A program made the translations under genes and the position numbers. Source: Eubacteriales bacterium (lineage in GTDB: Bacteria; Bacillota; Clostridia; Lachnospirales; Lachnospiraceae). Taken from it: a stretch of 47,247 bases of DNA. A model generated the notes under the pieces. The model was not told where the DNA came from. It ran no database searches and saw only the letters and a program-made list of their open reading frames with translations. Below are positions 22,605 to 31,362 of the stretch, piece by piece; the first letter of the stretch is position 1, and the number at the start of each line of letters is the position of its first letter. The DNA lies in contig JAUNGJ010000019.1 in assembly GCA_030524585.1 (NCBI GenBank), forward strand, positions 1 to 47,247, given 5' to 3'.

Positions 22605-24843
22605 TTTAGATACATTGAATAAGCCTCAGCAGGAGGCGGTACAATATACGGAGGGACCTCTTCTGATCTTAGCAGGGGCGGGTTCGGGCAAGACCAGGGT
22701 TCTGACACATAGGATTGCATATTTGATTGAAGAGAAAGGGATCAACCCCTGGAATATACTGGCGATTACATTTACCAATAAGGCCGCCGGAGAAATGCGG
22801 GAGCGTGTAGACCGTATTGTGGGGTTTGGTGCTGAGAGCATCTGGGTGAGTACCTTTCATTCTACCTGTGTGAGAATTTTAAGACGTCATATTGACCGGC
22901 TGGGGTATGATACGAACTTTACAATTTATGATACGGACGATCAGAAAACCCTGATGAAGGACGTCTGTAAGCACTTGCAGATTGATACGAAGATTTACAA
23001 AGAGAGAAATCTGATGGCGGCGATTTCCTCTGCAAAGAATGAAATGATCACGCCAGAGGAATACAGGCTTCGCGCAGAGGGTGATTTTGGACGCCAGAAG
23101 ATTGCGACGGTATATGAGGAATATGAGAAGCAGATGCGGGCGAATAACGCACTGGATTTTGACGATCTGCTTTTGAAGGCGGTACAGCTGTTCCAGACAC
23201 AGCCGGATGTACTGGATTACTATCAGGAGAGGTTCCGTTATATCATGGTGGATGAGTATCAGGACACGAATACGGTGCAGTTCCAGTTTGTGAGCATATT
23301 GGCAGGAAAGTACCGCAATTTGTGCGTAGTAGGAGATGACGATCAATCTATCTATAAGTTCCGCGGGGCTAATATAAAGAACATTCTGGATTTTGAGACA
23401 GTATTTGAAGACGCCAGGGTGGTTAAACTGGAACAAAATTACCGTTCTACCGGTAATATCCTGAATGCGGCCAATGCAGTGATCCGCAATAATCACGGAA
23501 GAAAGGATAAGACACTCTGGACGGCTAATGGCGAAGGTGAGAAAATACAGTTCCGTCAGTTTGATTCTGCTTATGATGAAGCGGAGTTTATTGTCAGTGA
23601 TATCCGGGAACAGGTAAATAACGGTAATGCAGCTTATAATGATCATGCAATTCTATACCGGACTAATGCCCAATCCCGATTGTTTGAGGAGAAATTTGTG
23701 ACGGCAAATATTCCTTATAAGATTGTAGGCGGTATTAATTTCTATGCCCGTAGGGAAATTAAGGACATTTTGGCATACCTTAAAACCATCGACAACGCCA
23801 GAGATGATATTGCGGTACGCCGTATTATCAATGTGCCAAAACGTGGAATTGGACTGACCAGTGTAAATCGGGTACAGGAGTATGCGGCAGCGAGGGAGAT
23901 TGGATTTTATGAAGCATTGCTCCGGGTAGAACATATTCCGAATATTGGCCGGGGTGCGGCAAGGCTGGAATCCTTTGTGGCATTGATGGAACATTTGAAA
24001 GACGAAGCACAGAAGCTGAAAATCTCAGAGCTTGTGGATGAGATACTGGAGGAGACCGGATATATCGAGGAACTAAAAGGCGAAGGTGAGATCGAAGCGG
24101 AAGCGAGATTGGAAAATATTGATGAGCTGAAGAATAAGATTATTGCCTATGAAGAATTGTGCGAGGAACAGGGAGAACCGATTACCTTGAGAGGATTTCT
24201 GGAAGAAGTAGCGCTGGTGGCAGATATTGACAGTCTGGAGGAGGACAGCGATTATGTCGTCCTTATGACATTACATAGTGCAAAAGGGCTGGAATTTCCT
24301 CATGTCTACCTGGCAGGAATGGAAGACGGCGTATTTCCAAGCTATATGTGTATTACCTCCGATGATCCCGAGGAAGTGGAGGAAGAGAGACGGCTTTGCT
24401 ATGTGGGGATCACCAGAGCGGAAAAGGAGCTAACGCTTACCTACGCAAAACGGCGAATGATCCGCGGCGAGACTCAGTATAATAAAATGTCCCGGTTTTT
24501 AAAGGAAATTCCACTGGAACTGCTGTCGGATGGAGGAATGATCCGGAAAGAGAAAGAGATATCGGAACGGCTGATGGAGAAGCAGAGCGCGTACCGACAG
24601 GCAAGACAGAGTTTTCGGACAAAAGCATTTCAGACAAAACCGGTGCAGCAGTTTAAAGTTGCCGGCGGAAAAGGACCGGGATATGATGTGGGCGACCGGG
24701 TGCGTCACATGAAGTTTGGCGATGGCCTGGTAACAGCGATTACTGAAGGCGGCCGGGATTATGAAGTGACGGTGGAATTTGATACTGCCGGAAAAAAGAA
24801 AATGTTTGCTGCTTTTGCAAAGCTGAAAAAGCTCGAAGAGTGA
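22597..24843 (+). CDS. pcrA: ATP-dependent DNA helicase PcrA/UvrD
   Basis: A 748-aa superfamily 1A 3'-5' helicase for DNA repair and replication restart. Motifs in order: Q motif LNKPQQEAVQ, Walker A AGAGSGKTR (about 27-35), Ia TFTNKAAGEMRERV, II VDEYQDTN, III GDDDQSIYKFRGA, IV LEQNYRST, V TLHSAKGLEFPHV, VI YVGITRAEKELTL. The C-terminal Tudor-like end (GDRVRHMKFGDGLV) is the RNA-polymerase-interacting domain of Gram-positive PcrA. Full length. Confidence 0.96.
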   Translation: MTNLDTLNKPQQEAVQYTEGPLLILAGAGSGKTRVLTHRIAYLIEEKGINPWNILAITFTNKAAGEMRERVDRIVGFGAESIWVSTFHSTCVRILRRHIDRLGYDTNFTIYDTDDQKTLMKDVCKHLQIDTKIYKERNLMAAISSAKNEMITPEEYRLRAEGDFGRQKIATVYEEYEKQMRANNALDFDDLLLKAVQLFQTQPDVLDYYQERFRYIMVDEYQDTNTVQFQFVSILAGKYRNLCVVGDDDQSIYKFRGANIKNILDFETVFEDARVVKLEQNYRSTGNILNAANAVIRNNHGRKDKTLWTANGEGEKIQFRQFDSAYDEAEFIVSDIREQVNNGNAAYNDHAILYRTNAQSRLFEEKFVTANIPYKIVGGINFYARREIKDILAYLKTIDNARDDIAVRRIINVPKRGIGLTSVNRVQEYAAAREIGFYEALLRVEHIPNIGRGAARLESFVALMEHLKDEAQKLKISELVDEILEETGYIEELKGEGEIEAEARLENIDELKNKIIAYEELCEEQGEPITLRGFLEEVALVADIDSLEEDSDYVVLMTLHSAKGLEFPHVYLAGMEDGVFPSYMCITSDDPEEVEEERRLCYVGITRAEKELTLTYAKRRMIRGETQYNKMSRFLKEIPLELLSDGGMIRKEKEISERLMEKQSAYRQARQSFRTKAFQTKPVQQFKVAGGKGPGYDVGDRVRHMKFGDGLVTAITEGGRDYEVTVEFDTAGKKKMFAAFAKLKKLEE

Positions 24844-24945
24844 TAGGAACTTTCCTGAAAAAATTGTAGTAATCTTAACGGGTTGGTGTTATAATAAATA
24901 CAATAAATTTGTAATGATACATGCGCGTGAGAAAGGAGCGGGAGT

Positions 24946-25203
24946 ATGAACGTTAATATGAGTAAGATCGAGGAGGTATTAGCTGCTTCCAAGCTGAATG
25001 AGCTGATCCATAAGAAAGAGGAAGAGGATAAGACATGCAAGACCGTTCTTGTGATTCTTGCAATTATCGGAACGATTGCAGCAGTTGCAGCAATTGCTTA
25101 TGCAGTATATTGTTTCCTCACTCCGGATTATCTGGAAGATTTCGAAGAAGACTTCGAGGATGATTTTGATGATGACTTCTTCAATGAAGATGATCAGGTG
25201 TAA
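24946..25203 (+). CDS. Small single-pass membrane protein with acidic C-terminus
   Basis: 85 aa: a polar helical N-terminus (MSKIEEVLAASKLNELIHKK), one membrane helix (about residues 38-60, AI/VA-rich), then a strikingly acidic tail with repeated E/D-D-F units (FEEDFEDDFDDDFF). AAAGGAG lies 8 bases upstream. Similar short proteins seem common in Lachnospiraceae, but no family role is known to me. The tail could bind cations or basic partners. A terminator follows. Confidence 0.7.
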   Translation: MNVNMSKIEEVLAASKLNELIHKKEEEDKTCKTVLVILAIIGTIAAVAAIAYAVYCFLTPDYLEDFEEDFEDDFDDDFFNEDDQV

Positions 25204-25218
25204 TGAGTAGAATTTGAA

Positions 25219-25243
25219 GGCAGAACCATTGGTTCTGTCTTTT
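25219..25243 (+). terminator. Intrinsic terminator
   Basis: GGCAGAACC (25219-25227), ATT loop, GGTTCTGTC (25231-25239), then TTTT. A further hairpin CCGCTC/GAGCGG lies at 25304-25319. Confidence 0.7.
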
Positions 25244-25428
25244 GTCTTGCCAGAGAATGCGTCGCCGGCGCATTTTGCCGTATTCTAAGAAATTGAGATA
25301 AAGCCGCTCTTTGGAGCGGTATATTTCAAATTAATGATTAGTCAAAACTAACCATAAAGATGAGAATGTATGTATGCATGGGAAAATTTCAACAAAGAGG
25401 GAAATTAAGGAAGGAGAGGTGATAGGAG

Positions 25429-26184
25429 ATGAACATTTATGAATTTGGACAGGAGAATCGGGGGTGCATTTTATTTCTCCACGCTTCCTGCACTGGCTGG
25501 GACTTTTATGAAGAAAGTATTCAGAAGCTTTCGAAATGGTATCATATCATTGTGCCCGCTATGCCGGGGCATGATCTGACTACGGGCGAGGACTATACCA
25601 GTGTGGAAGAGATTGCGGAAAATCTGGAACAGTGGTTGCGGGAACAGGGGCATACCTATGTCCATGGAGTGTATGGCCTGTCTATGGGCGGAAGTATTGT
25701 ACTGCGCCTGTTGGCGAATAATAAAATCGTATTTGACAAGGCGGTTATTGATGCAGGTATTACGCCCTACCAGCTTCCATGGATTATTACACGATTCATT
25801 GCCCTGAGGGATTTTTTGATGGTAGAGTTGGGGAAGCACAGCCGGAAACTGCTGGAACTGGCCTATCCGCCGGAGAAATACAGTGTAGAAGGGCTGGATT
25901 ACATGGAGCAGGTTATGAAACATATGTCCGCCAGAACCATTTGGCGGGTATTCGACTCCTGCAATAATTATTCCATGCCAAAACCAATTCCTGCCGTAGC
26001 GACTGAGATTCAATATTGGTATGGCAGTTTGGAGAAGAAAGCCAGGGCGTGGGATATAGACTATGTAAAGAAGAATTTTCCGGGAACACGCTTTGTAGAG
26101 ATTTCTGGTCTGGATCACGCCGAGTATGCGCTGCTCCATCCGGCGGAACTGGCTGAACGGATGTTGTCGTTTCTGGATGAATAA
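25429..26184 (+). CDS. Alpha/beta hydrolase
   Basis: A 251-aa alpha/beta-hydrolase. An oxyanion strand region (LFLHASCTGWDFYE) precedes the nucleophile elbow GLSMGGS (Ser about residue 87); the catalytic His is likely in LDHAEYALLHP near the C-terminus. Function within the esterase/peptidase/acyltransferase superfamily cannot be fixed. GGAGAGG and GGAG lie just before ATG 25429. The gene stands alone. A second, related hydrolase is encoded at 29476. Confidence 0.85.
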   Translation: MNIYEFGQENRGCILFLHASCTGWDFYEESIQKLSKWYHIIVPAMPGHDLTTGEDYTSVEEIAENLEQWLREQGHTYVHGVYGLSMGGSIVLRLLANNKIVFDKAVIDAGITPYQLPWIITRFIALRDFLMVELGKHSRKLLELAYPPEKYSVEGLDYMEQVMKHMSARTIWRVFDSCNNYSMPKPIPAVATEIQYWYGSLEKKARAWDIDYVKKNFPGTRFVEISGLDHAEYALLHPAELAERMLSFLDE

Positions 26185-26302
26185 GGGTTCTTTTCTTCCA
26201 ATTTGCTTTATAGAAAAGGTTTTCTAAAATAGAGAAGTGTGATATTTTATTAGTGAAGAAATTCAGATTATAAAATGAACTTAAGGATGGATAGATAATA
26301 AG

Positions 26303-27751
26303 ATGAAAAAAGGGCAGATTGTAGAAGGAATTGTAACGAAGGTTGATTTTCCCAATAAAGGAACGGTTGAGGTTCCAGGTGAGGATAAAAGCATTATGGT
26401 GAAGAACACTGTGCCGGGGCAGAAAGTGCAGGTGTCAGTGAATAAGATGCGGAAAGGCAGGGCAGAGGGCAGAATACTGGCCGTATTAGAACCTTCGCCG
26501 AATGAAATTGAGCCTTCTTGTCCTCATTTTGGAGCCTGTGGAGGGTGTACTTACCAGAATCTTCCCTATGAAAAGCAGCTTCAGATGAAATCTGAGCAGG
26601 TAAAGAGTATGATGGATGAAGCTGTAAATGGAGAATATATCTGGGAAGGTGTTAGTCCAAGCCCGGTAAAGGAGGCTTACCGGAATAAAATGGAATTTTC
26701 CTTTGGAGATGAATATAAGGACGGACCGATGGCATTGGGAATGCATAAACGGGGAAGCTTTCATGATATTGTCAGCGTATCGGAATGTCAGATCGTGGAT
26801 GGGGATTATCGGAAAATCCTTGCCTGTACGCTGGCATGTGCGAAGGAAAGCGGACTTCCTTATTATCATCGCATGAAGCATACGGGATTTTTCAGGCATC
26901 TGCTTGTAAGAAAAGCGGTAAAGACCGGAGAGATTCTGATTGACCTGATTACTACAACGGAATACGATAATTTTGATCTGGCTGGATGGGTAAATGCATT
27001 GCTGGCACTTGAGCTGGATGGAAAGATTGCCGGAGTCCTTCGGACAAAGAATGACAGCGTTGCTGATGTGGTTAAGGATGAAGGGACGGAAATCTTATAT
27101 GGTCAGAGCTATTTTTACGAGGAATTGTTGGGATTAAAGTTTAAGATTACGCCATTTTCCTTTTTCCAGACCAATTCTTTAGGAGCGGAAGTTTTGTATG
27201 AGAAAGCGAGAGAATATATTGGTGATACCAGGGATAAGGTGGTATTTGACTTATACAGCGGAACCGGGACGATTGCTCAGATATTGGCGCCGGTAGCAAA
27301 AAAGGTGGTAGGCGTAGAGATTGTGGAAGAAGCAGTTGAGGCGGCAAAAGAGAATGCGGCGCTGAATGGCCTTGACAACTGTGCCTTTTGGGCCGGTGAT
27401 GTGCTGAAGGTGATCGATGAGCTGGGAGAAGTGCCGGATCTGATCATGCTTGATCCACCGAGAGATGGTGTGCATCCGAAGGCGCTGGAGAAGATTACTA
27501 ATTTTGGCGTGGAGAGAATGGTGTATATTGCATGTAAGCCAACTAGTCTGGCAAGAGATCTGGAGATGCTGCAGAGACGAGGATATCAGGTGGAGAGGAT
27601 AGCGTGTGTCGATTTGTTCCCGGCTACCTACCATGTGGAGACAATCTGCCTTTTGAGCAATCGAAAACGCAAACCGGATTCTTATGTGGAATTGAGTCTG
27701 GATATGGAAGATTATTATAGAATCAAAGACGCTGAGGAAGAGGGAAAATAG
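26303..27751 (+). CDS. 23S rRNA (uracil-5-)-methyltransferase, RlmD/TrmA family
   Basis: A 482-aa TrmA/RumA-type methyltransferase that methylates C5 of a uridine in rRNA (possibly tRNA) using S-adenosylmethionine. The N-terminal TRAM domain (about 1-60) is followed by Fe-S cysteines (CPHFGACGGCTY, with a further Cys later), then the SAM-binding core FDLYSGTGTIAQ and DPPRDGVHPKAL. The catalytic Cys lies in YIACKPTSLARDL, where the family more often has CNP. The ribosome binding site is weak. Which uridine is modified cannot be told here. Confidence 0.9.
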   Translation: MKKGQIVEGIVTKVDFPNKGTVEVPGEDKSIMVKNTVPGQKVQVSVNKMRKGRAEGRILAVLEPSPNEIEPSCPHFGACGGCTYQNLPYEKQLQMKSEQVKSMMDEAVNGEYIWEGVSPSPVKEAYRNKMEFSFGDEYKDGPMALGMHKRGSFHDIVSVSECQIVDGDYRKILACTLACAKESGLPYYHRMKHTGFFRHLLVRKAVKTGEILIDLITTTEYDNFDLAGWVNALLALELDGKIAGVLRTKNDSVADVVKDEGTEILYGQSYFYEELLGLKFKITPFSFFQTNSLGAEVLYEKAREYIGDTRDKVVFDLYSGTGTIAQILAPVAKKVVGVEIVEEAVEAAKENAALNGLDNCAFWAGDVLKVIDELGEVPDLIMLDPPRDGVHPKALEKITNFGVERMVYIACKPTSLARDLEMLQRRGYQVERIACVDLFPATYHVETICLLSNRKRKPDSYVELSLDMEDYYRIKDAEEEGK

Positions 27752-27782
27752 ATTATTGTAATCGAATAGAATTACCGGGAGA

Positions 27783-27816
27783 GCTGCCAATGCGCGGAAG
27801 TGTTGGCAGCACTTTT
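27783..27816 (+). terminator. Intrinsic terminator after the methyltransferase gene
   Basis: GCTGCCAA (27783-27790) pairs with TTGGCAGC (27803-27810) around a 12-base loop, followed by ACTTTTC. Confidence 0.65.
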
Positions 27817-28005
27817 CAATTTATACTGATAAGGGAGCCATTTCTGGAACAAAGGAGCAGGTATATATAATTGTTTTTTCATTACTGAAAGAACGAAACT
27901 GTTCAAGCTGGTTATATTTTAATTGTGTGATGCAGGAGTCGAACTGGATCAAGTATTTAATACCTTATCTACAACGTACCAATCCATAAAGCCTCCGTAA
28001 AGTAA

Positions 28006-28033
28006 AACAGTGGGTGGCTTGCCACCCACTGTT
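28006..28033. repeat. Perfect 13-bp inverted repeat
   Basis: AACAGTGGGTGGC, two bases, GCCACCCACTGTT. On the minus strand it is followed by TTTTAC, so it could be a terminator; its GC-rich arms stand out from AT-rich surroundings. Confidence 0.6.
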
Positions 28034-28179
28034 GTTAATCGATTGTTTTGGTTGGATAATCTAATCGCTGTACAGATATTTTTATCTGTGTTTTTAGTAG
28101 ATGCGATTTCATAAAGAAAATCAATATCGTTCAAAAAATTTTTTCTGTTCTAAAATCCAGATAGACTCTTTTCAGTATG

Positions 28180-28208
28180 TTGAATAATTCATGATTTGGT
28201 GGTATACT
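28180..28208 (+). promoter_or_regulatory. Promoter for the 134-aa gene
   Basis: TTGAAT (28180-28185), 17-base spacer, TATACT (28203-28208), 60 bases before the ATG at 28269. Confidence 0.55.
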
Positions 28209-28268
28209 GTCAGTTAGTTATCACTAATCAATGAAGCGACAAATCGGAAGTTGTAGAGGTGTAATAAA

Positions 28269-28673
28269 ATGAGATTAAGAGCGATAAATATATTTTCCGC
28301 TTTTTTAGGGAATCCAGAAAAAACAAAAGAAAGAACAAGACTGTTACGAAAAGACTCTGATTTTTTATACCTTGAATATTATAATGTTGTTAGATATTGT
28401 GATAATGATTTTATAAAGCAATTAAACGTTGAATGTGATGAAAAAGCAAAAGAAATTGCTGTAACTCTTAAATTATCAGATGGTTATTCAGTAATCACAA
28501 TGCCATTTAATTTCTCGTTGTATCAATCTCTATCACCTGAAGATAAAAAGTTTTTTTGGGTAAAAGAGATTACAAAAGTATTTAATTTTGTATTACCTTT
28601 AATGAACTGTAAGTCTAATAAAAAAATAAGTGATTTTATAAACTATCTAAATGATAAATATAAAAATGAATAA
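28269..28673 (+). CDS. Hypothetical 134-aa protein
   Basis: Not recognised. GAGGTG lies 8 bases before ATG 28269 and a promoter is visible upstream. The protein is soluble, Lys- and Phe/Tyr-rich, with a likely alpha/beta core (AVTLKLSDGYSVITMPFNFS) and a helical C-terminus. Codon use is AT-rich compared with the flanking housekeeping genes, consistent with an accessory origin. Confidence 0.6.
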   Translation: MRLRAINIFSAFLGNPEKTKERTRLLRKDSDFLYLEYYNVVRYCDNDFIKQLNVECDEKAKEIAVTLKLSDGYSVITMPFNFSLYQSLSPEDKKFFWVKEITKVFNFVLPLMNCKSNKKISDFINYLNDKYKNE

Positions 28674-28697
28674 ATTCTAATTTGTGGAGGAAGATAA

Positions 28698-28956
28698 GTG
28701 TGTTTGAAATTAGTTAGGCCAATTCATGAATATGCGGATCAAGTCATGCAATATAAGGAAGAGATGCTTGCCAATAACGATAGTTTTGATGGCTGTGAAG
28801 GTCTTGAAGAGGTGAATTCTTTTTTGGAGTGGATTGATTTTGAAAATCGATTGAAAAGGAAATTTGAAAAATGGCGGCAAATTGGAACATGAAGTAGAAG
28901 ATGAGGTTGGATTAGGTCAGTGCGGGATTATTCAGCGATACTGGATTACTCTATAA
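28698..28956 (+). pseudogene. GNAT N-acetyltransferase with internal deletion
   Basis: The first frame gives the N-terminus of a GNAT-type enzyme (LVRPIHEYADQVMQYKEEML, then SFLEWIDFENRLKRKF). From about 28870 a different frame gives only the C-terminus (NGGKLEHEVEDEVGLGQCGI, then IQRYWITL, stop 28954-28956). The acetyl-CoA-binding core between these is missing. So about 90 codons were deleted, with a frame change at the junction. Confidence 0.8.
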
Positions 28957-28992
28957 CCTTTAATCTAAAGAATTTAACAAGGAGAAATGATT

Positions 28993-29349
28993 ATGGGATT
29001 ATTTGATAAGCTAAAAGGAAAAAAGGAGATAATAGATTGGAGCAATGCGTATGTGGCTACGCCTAAATTCTATGGAAAGCCAGACGGTACGATTTTTGGC
29101 GCAATTGCTTTAACAGAGGGAACGGAAACAGTTTTGCCTAAATCACCACAAAATGAATATAAGGTAGACGGCAGGACGGTGTCTGAATGGAAAATGGTAC
29201 TTATTAGCACAACGAAAGATACAATTATTGGAGATGCCGATTATTTTATCGCATTAAAGAACATCGAAAAATATTTACTTGATTCAAAGAAAGAGTCTGT
29301 TTTGGTAAAAGGTCTTACATTAAGTGAGTTAGAAAGTTTAAAAGGATAA
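28993..29349 (+). CDS. Hypothetical 118-aa protein
   Basis: Not recognised. AAGGAG (28979-28984) is 8 bases before ATG 28993, making it a better start than 28987. The protein begins MGLFDKLKGKKEIIDW, a lead-in seen in many small Firmicute accessory proteins, and continues as a beta-rich domain of mixed charge, ending in LVKGLTLSELESLKG. Cytoplasmic; no membrane segment or catalytic motif. Confidence 0.6.
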   Translation: MGLFDKLKGKKEIIDWSNAYVATPKFYGKPDGTIFGAIALTEGTETVLPKSPQNEYKVDGRTVSEWKMVLISTTKDTIIGDADYFIALKNIEKYLLDSKKESVLVKGLTLSELESLKG

Positions 29350-29475
29350 ATTCTTACACTGACATTTCCGGTGAGAAATAAGCATGGATTAATTGATTAT
29401 CAGCAAATATGCATAGGTCTGTACTATAATAATCTTGTTGATGGTGATAATCGGAATTCGAGGAGGAGAATACCA

Positions 29476-30255
29476 ATGACAGTACATGAATTTGGAAACA
29501 AAGATAATCCTGTTATCGTGCTTCTGCCCGGTACAATGTGTTACTGGAAAGGCAATTTTGGCGGTGTTATAGATGATTTGGCAAAAGATTTTTTTGTTGC
29601 CGTAGTTGCATATACAGGATTTGATGAATCCGATAACGAAAGCTATTCAACAGTCACAGATGAACTTGAGAAAATAGAACAATACGTTAAAGAACATTAT
29701 GACAACAAAATTCTCGCGGCATACGGCTGTTCGCTTGGCGGGACGTTTGTTGCACATCTTGCCGCCAGACATAATGTTTCCATGAAGTACGGTATTATCG
29801 GAAGTTCCGATATGGATCAGGCAGGGAATCTCAAAGCCGCTTTATTGGCAAAGCTTATGGTTAAGGTTACATATAATTTTATCCACACGGGACATTATAA
29901 TTCAAAGCTTATGCAAAAGCGTTACGCACAGCAAATGGCAGATTCCGACCCTTACAACAAGGCTTTTGTCGCTATTGTTGGTCGTGACAAATATGATATG
30001 AGTTTTATTACAAGGGAAAGTCTGATTAATCAATTCAAGTCAGACATTACAACGCCCATTCCGGAGAAAATAGACAATGGAGAAACGGAAATTCATGTTT
30101 TTTACGCTAAGAAAATGGGAGAAAAATATCTTGAACGTTATAAAAAATATTTTAGAAATCCAATAATTCACGAACATGATATGCGTCATGAGGAGCTGCT
30201 TGGAGTTTATCCTGATAAATGGTGCAAATTAGTAAAAGAGTGCTGCCGTAGATAA
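29476..30255 (+). CDS. Alpha/beta hydrolase
   Basis: A 259-aa alpha/beta-hydrolase. ATG 29476 follows AGGAGGAG by 7 bases; the longer upstream frame is not family-like. The strand and oxyanion region VIVLLPGTMCYWKGNFGG is followed by the elbow GCSLGGTF (Ser near residue 92). The C-terminal HDMRHEELLGVYPDKW likely carries the catalytic His. Distant in sequence from the 25429 hydrolase but similar in size and layout. Stands in the AT-rich island; substrate unknown. Confidence 0.83.
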   Translation: MTVHEFGNKDNPVIVLLPGTMCYWKGNFGGVIDDLAKDFFVAVVAYTGFDESDNESYSTVTDELEKIEQYVKEHYDNKILAAYGCSLGGTFVAHLAARHNVSMKYGIIGSSDMDQAGNLKAALLAKLMVKVTYNFIHTGHYNSKLMQKRYAQQMADSDPYNKAFVAIVGRDKYDMSFITRESLINQFKSDITTPIPEKIDNGETEIHVFYAKKMGEKYLERYKKYFRNPIIHEHDMRHEELLGVYPDKWCKLVKECCRR

Positions 30256-30264
30256 AATCCAGTT

Positions 30265-30440
30265 GTGCGCCCAGCTAAGGACAATTGACCTAACAGGTGC
30301 AAAGACTGTCTGTTTAAGGTCTAACCAACCAGCAGTATTGAGTCTTGCGCGATAGTTAGCAATGGCTATCGCGAAGCGCAGACAACAAGCGAAACTTTGT
30401 TTGAAGCAGGCATGATAGGAGCAATATAATTTTAAAACGT
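30265..30440 (+). mobile_element. Probable 5' fragment of a group II intron
   Basis: GTGCGCCCAG (30265-30274) is the characteristic 5' end of many bacterial group II introns. It is followed by GC-rich, stem-forming sequence unlike its AT-rich neighbours, including CGCGATAG (30348-30355) paired with CTATCGCG (30366-30373) and an extended arm (TTGCG/CGCAG). It begins 9 bases after the hydrolase stop. No reverse-transcriptase frame and no domain V/VI 3' end are visible, so only part of domain I would remain. The right boundary is uncertain (about 30400-30440). Confidence 0.45.
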
Positions 30441-30467
30441 GAAAATCGGGATATATTGAGGTGAAGT

Positions 30468-31052
30468 ATGAAGATAAAACAACAATCAGCGATTAAGCGA
30501 TTTTTGGTTCAGGAATTTGGAGAACAAAAAGGTCTTCTTTATTTTGGAAAACAGGAATTATTTCTTCAGAATATAATAAATACAACAAAAGGCAAGAGTA
30601 AGAGTCAATTTAAAACTCTGACACAGACAATTCTGCCAAGAATCGCTTTGTATCGGATACTTATGAACTATGAACCGGATACAAATGTTGCATTTGATAC
30701 TATGCGTAAATATATGATAGATATAATTGCTGCGAGTAAATATAGATCGACAGCTAAGATGGAAAAAGTCCCCGGATTTTTCTATATTTACAAAACTGCA
30801 TTTTTAAAAATCATGCGGACTACTGATCTTCAGGACAGCATTCAAGAACACGGAAGGAAATACTATAATATTACAATCACCAGATGTTTATGGCATGATG
30901 CTTGTGTTGAACATGGTTGCCCTGAGTTATGTCCGCTATTTTGTGATGTAGATGATGTGACATATGGGGGATTGCATAAAATCGGATTTAGCCGGACAAA
31001 GACACTTGGTTATGGTGGCGATTGCTGTGACTTCCATTTCTTTCAGAAATGA
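30468..31052 (+). CDS. L-2-amino-thiazoline-4-carboxylic acid hydrolase family protein
   Basis: 194 aa, ATC-hydrolase-like. The C-terminal Cys/His core is diagnostic: TRCLWHDACVEHGCPELCPL, FCDVDDVTYGG and GYGGDCCDFHF. The name comes from Pseudomonas enzymes opening a thiazoline ring to make cysteine derivatives; gut members of this family probably bind a different substrate. GAGGTGAAG precedes ATG 30468. It directly follows the intron-like fragment and overlaps a broken kinase gene. Family assignment good, activity unproven. Confidence 0.8.
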   Translation: MKIKQQSAIKRFLVQEFGEQKGLLYFGKQELFLQNIINTTKGKSKSQFKTLTQTILPRIALYRILMNYEPDTNVAFDTMRKYMIDIIAASKYRSTAKMEKVPGFFYIYKTAFLKIMRTTDLQDSIQEHGRKYYNITITRCLWHDACVEHGCPELCPLFCDVDDVTYGGLHKIGFSRTKTLGYGGDCCDFHFFQK

Positions 31053-31362
31053 TACTGCATATATCCGATAAGTCATGGCTTGCTGGATTCTTTCCGTTGG
31101 TTTATGAAAATGTGGATGCTGAAAATTGTGATGTGATTTGTATTTCTCTTATTGCAGATGAAAATGCTTTGCGTGAAAGATTAACAGCAGATATGGAAAG
31201 AGATATTTGAACTTCTGATGTTATTGACAGAAGCATGGCCAGAATATCACTGTATCAAGAACTCAGTACATTTAAATAGATACTGGCAATAAAACAATCC
31301 AGATGATTGTTGACGAAATTAAAGCAATAAAACAAAAATTTGAGAACGGGAGGTATGATAAA
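31049..31362 (+). pseudogene. Broken nucleoside/nucleotide-kinase-like gene (C-terminal part)
   Basis: The frame starting at 31049 reads SWLAGFFPLVYENVDAENCD and ISLIADENALRERL, similar to C-terminal lids of P-loop kinases. A TGA interrupts at about 31206-31208 (in DI-stop-TSDVIDRSMARI). After FK at about 31277 a one-base deletion shifts to a frame with DTGNKTIQMIVDEIKA. The P-loop half is absent. It is thus truncated at the 5' side, has a nonsense change and a frameshift. Family call is tentative. Confidence 0.6.

Larger units (their letters stand above)
27752..28268. other. Intergenic stretch with hairpins and no convincing gene
   Basis: Contains the terminator of the methyltransferase gene (27783-27814), the 13-bp inverted repeat at 28006-28033 and the promoter at 28180. 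The open frame on the minus strand across 27949-28134 starts at TTG, lacks a ribosome binding site and spans the inverted repeat; I do not call it a gene. Confidence 0.5.

Noticed and set aside
27949-28134. 61-codon open frame on the minus strand
   Set aside because: Begins at TTG without a ribosome binding site and runs through the GC-rich inverted repeat; no recognisable protein features.
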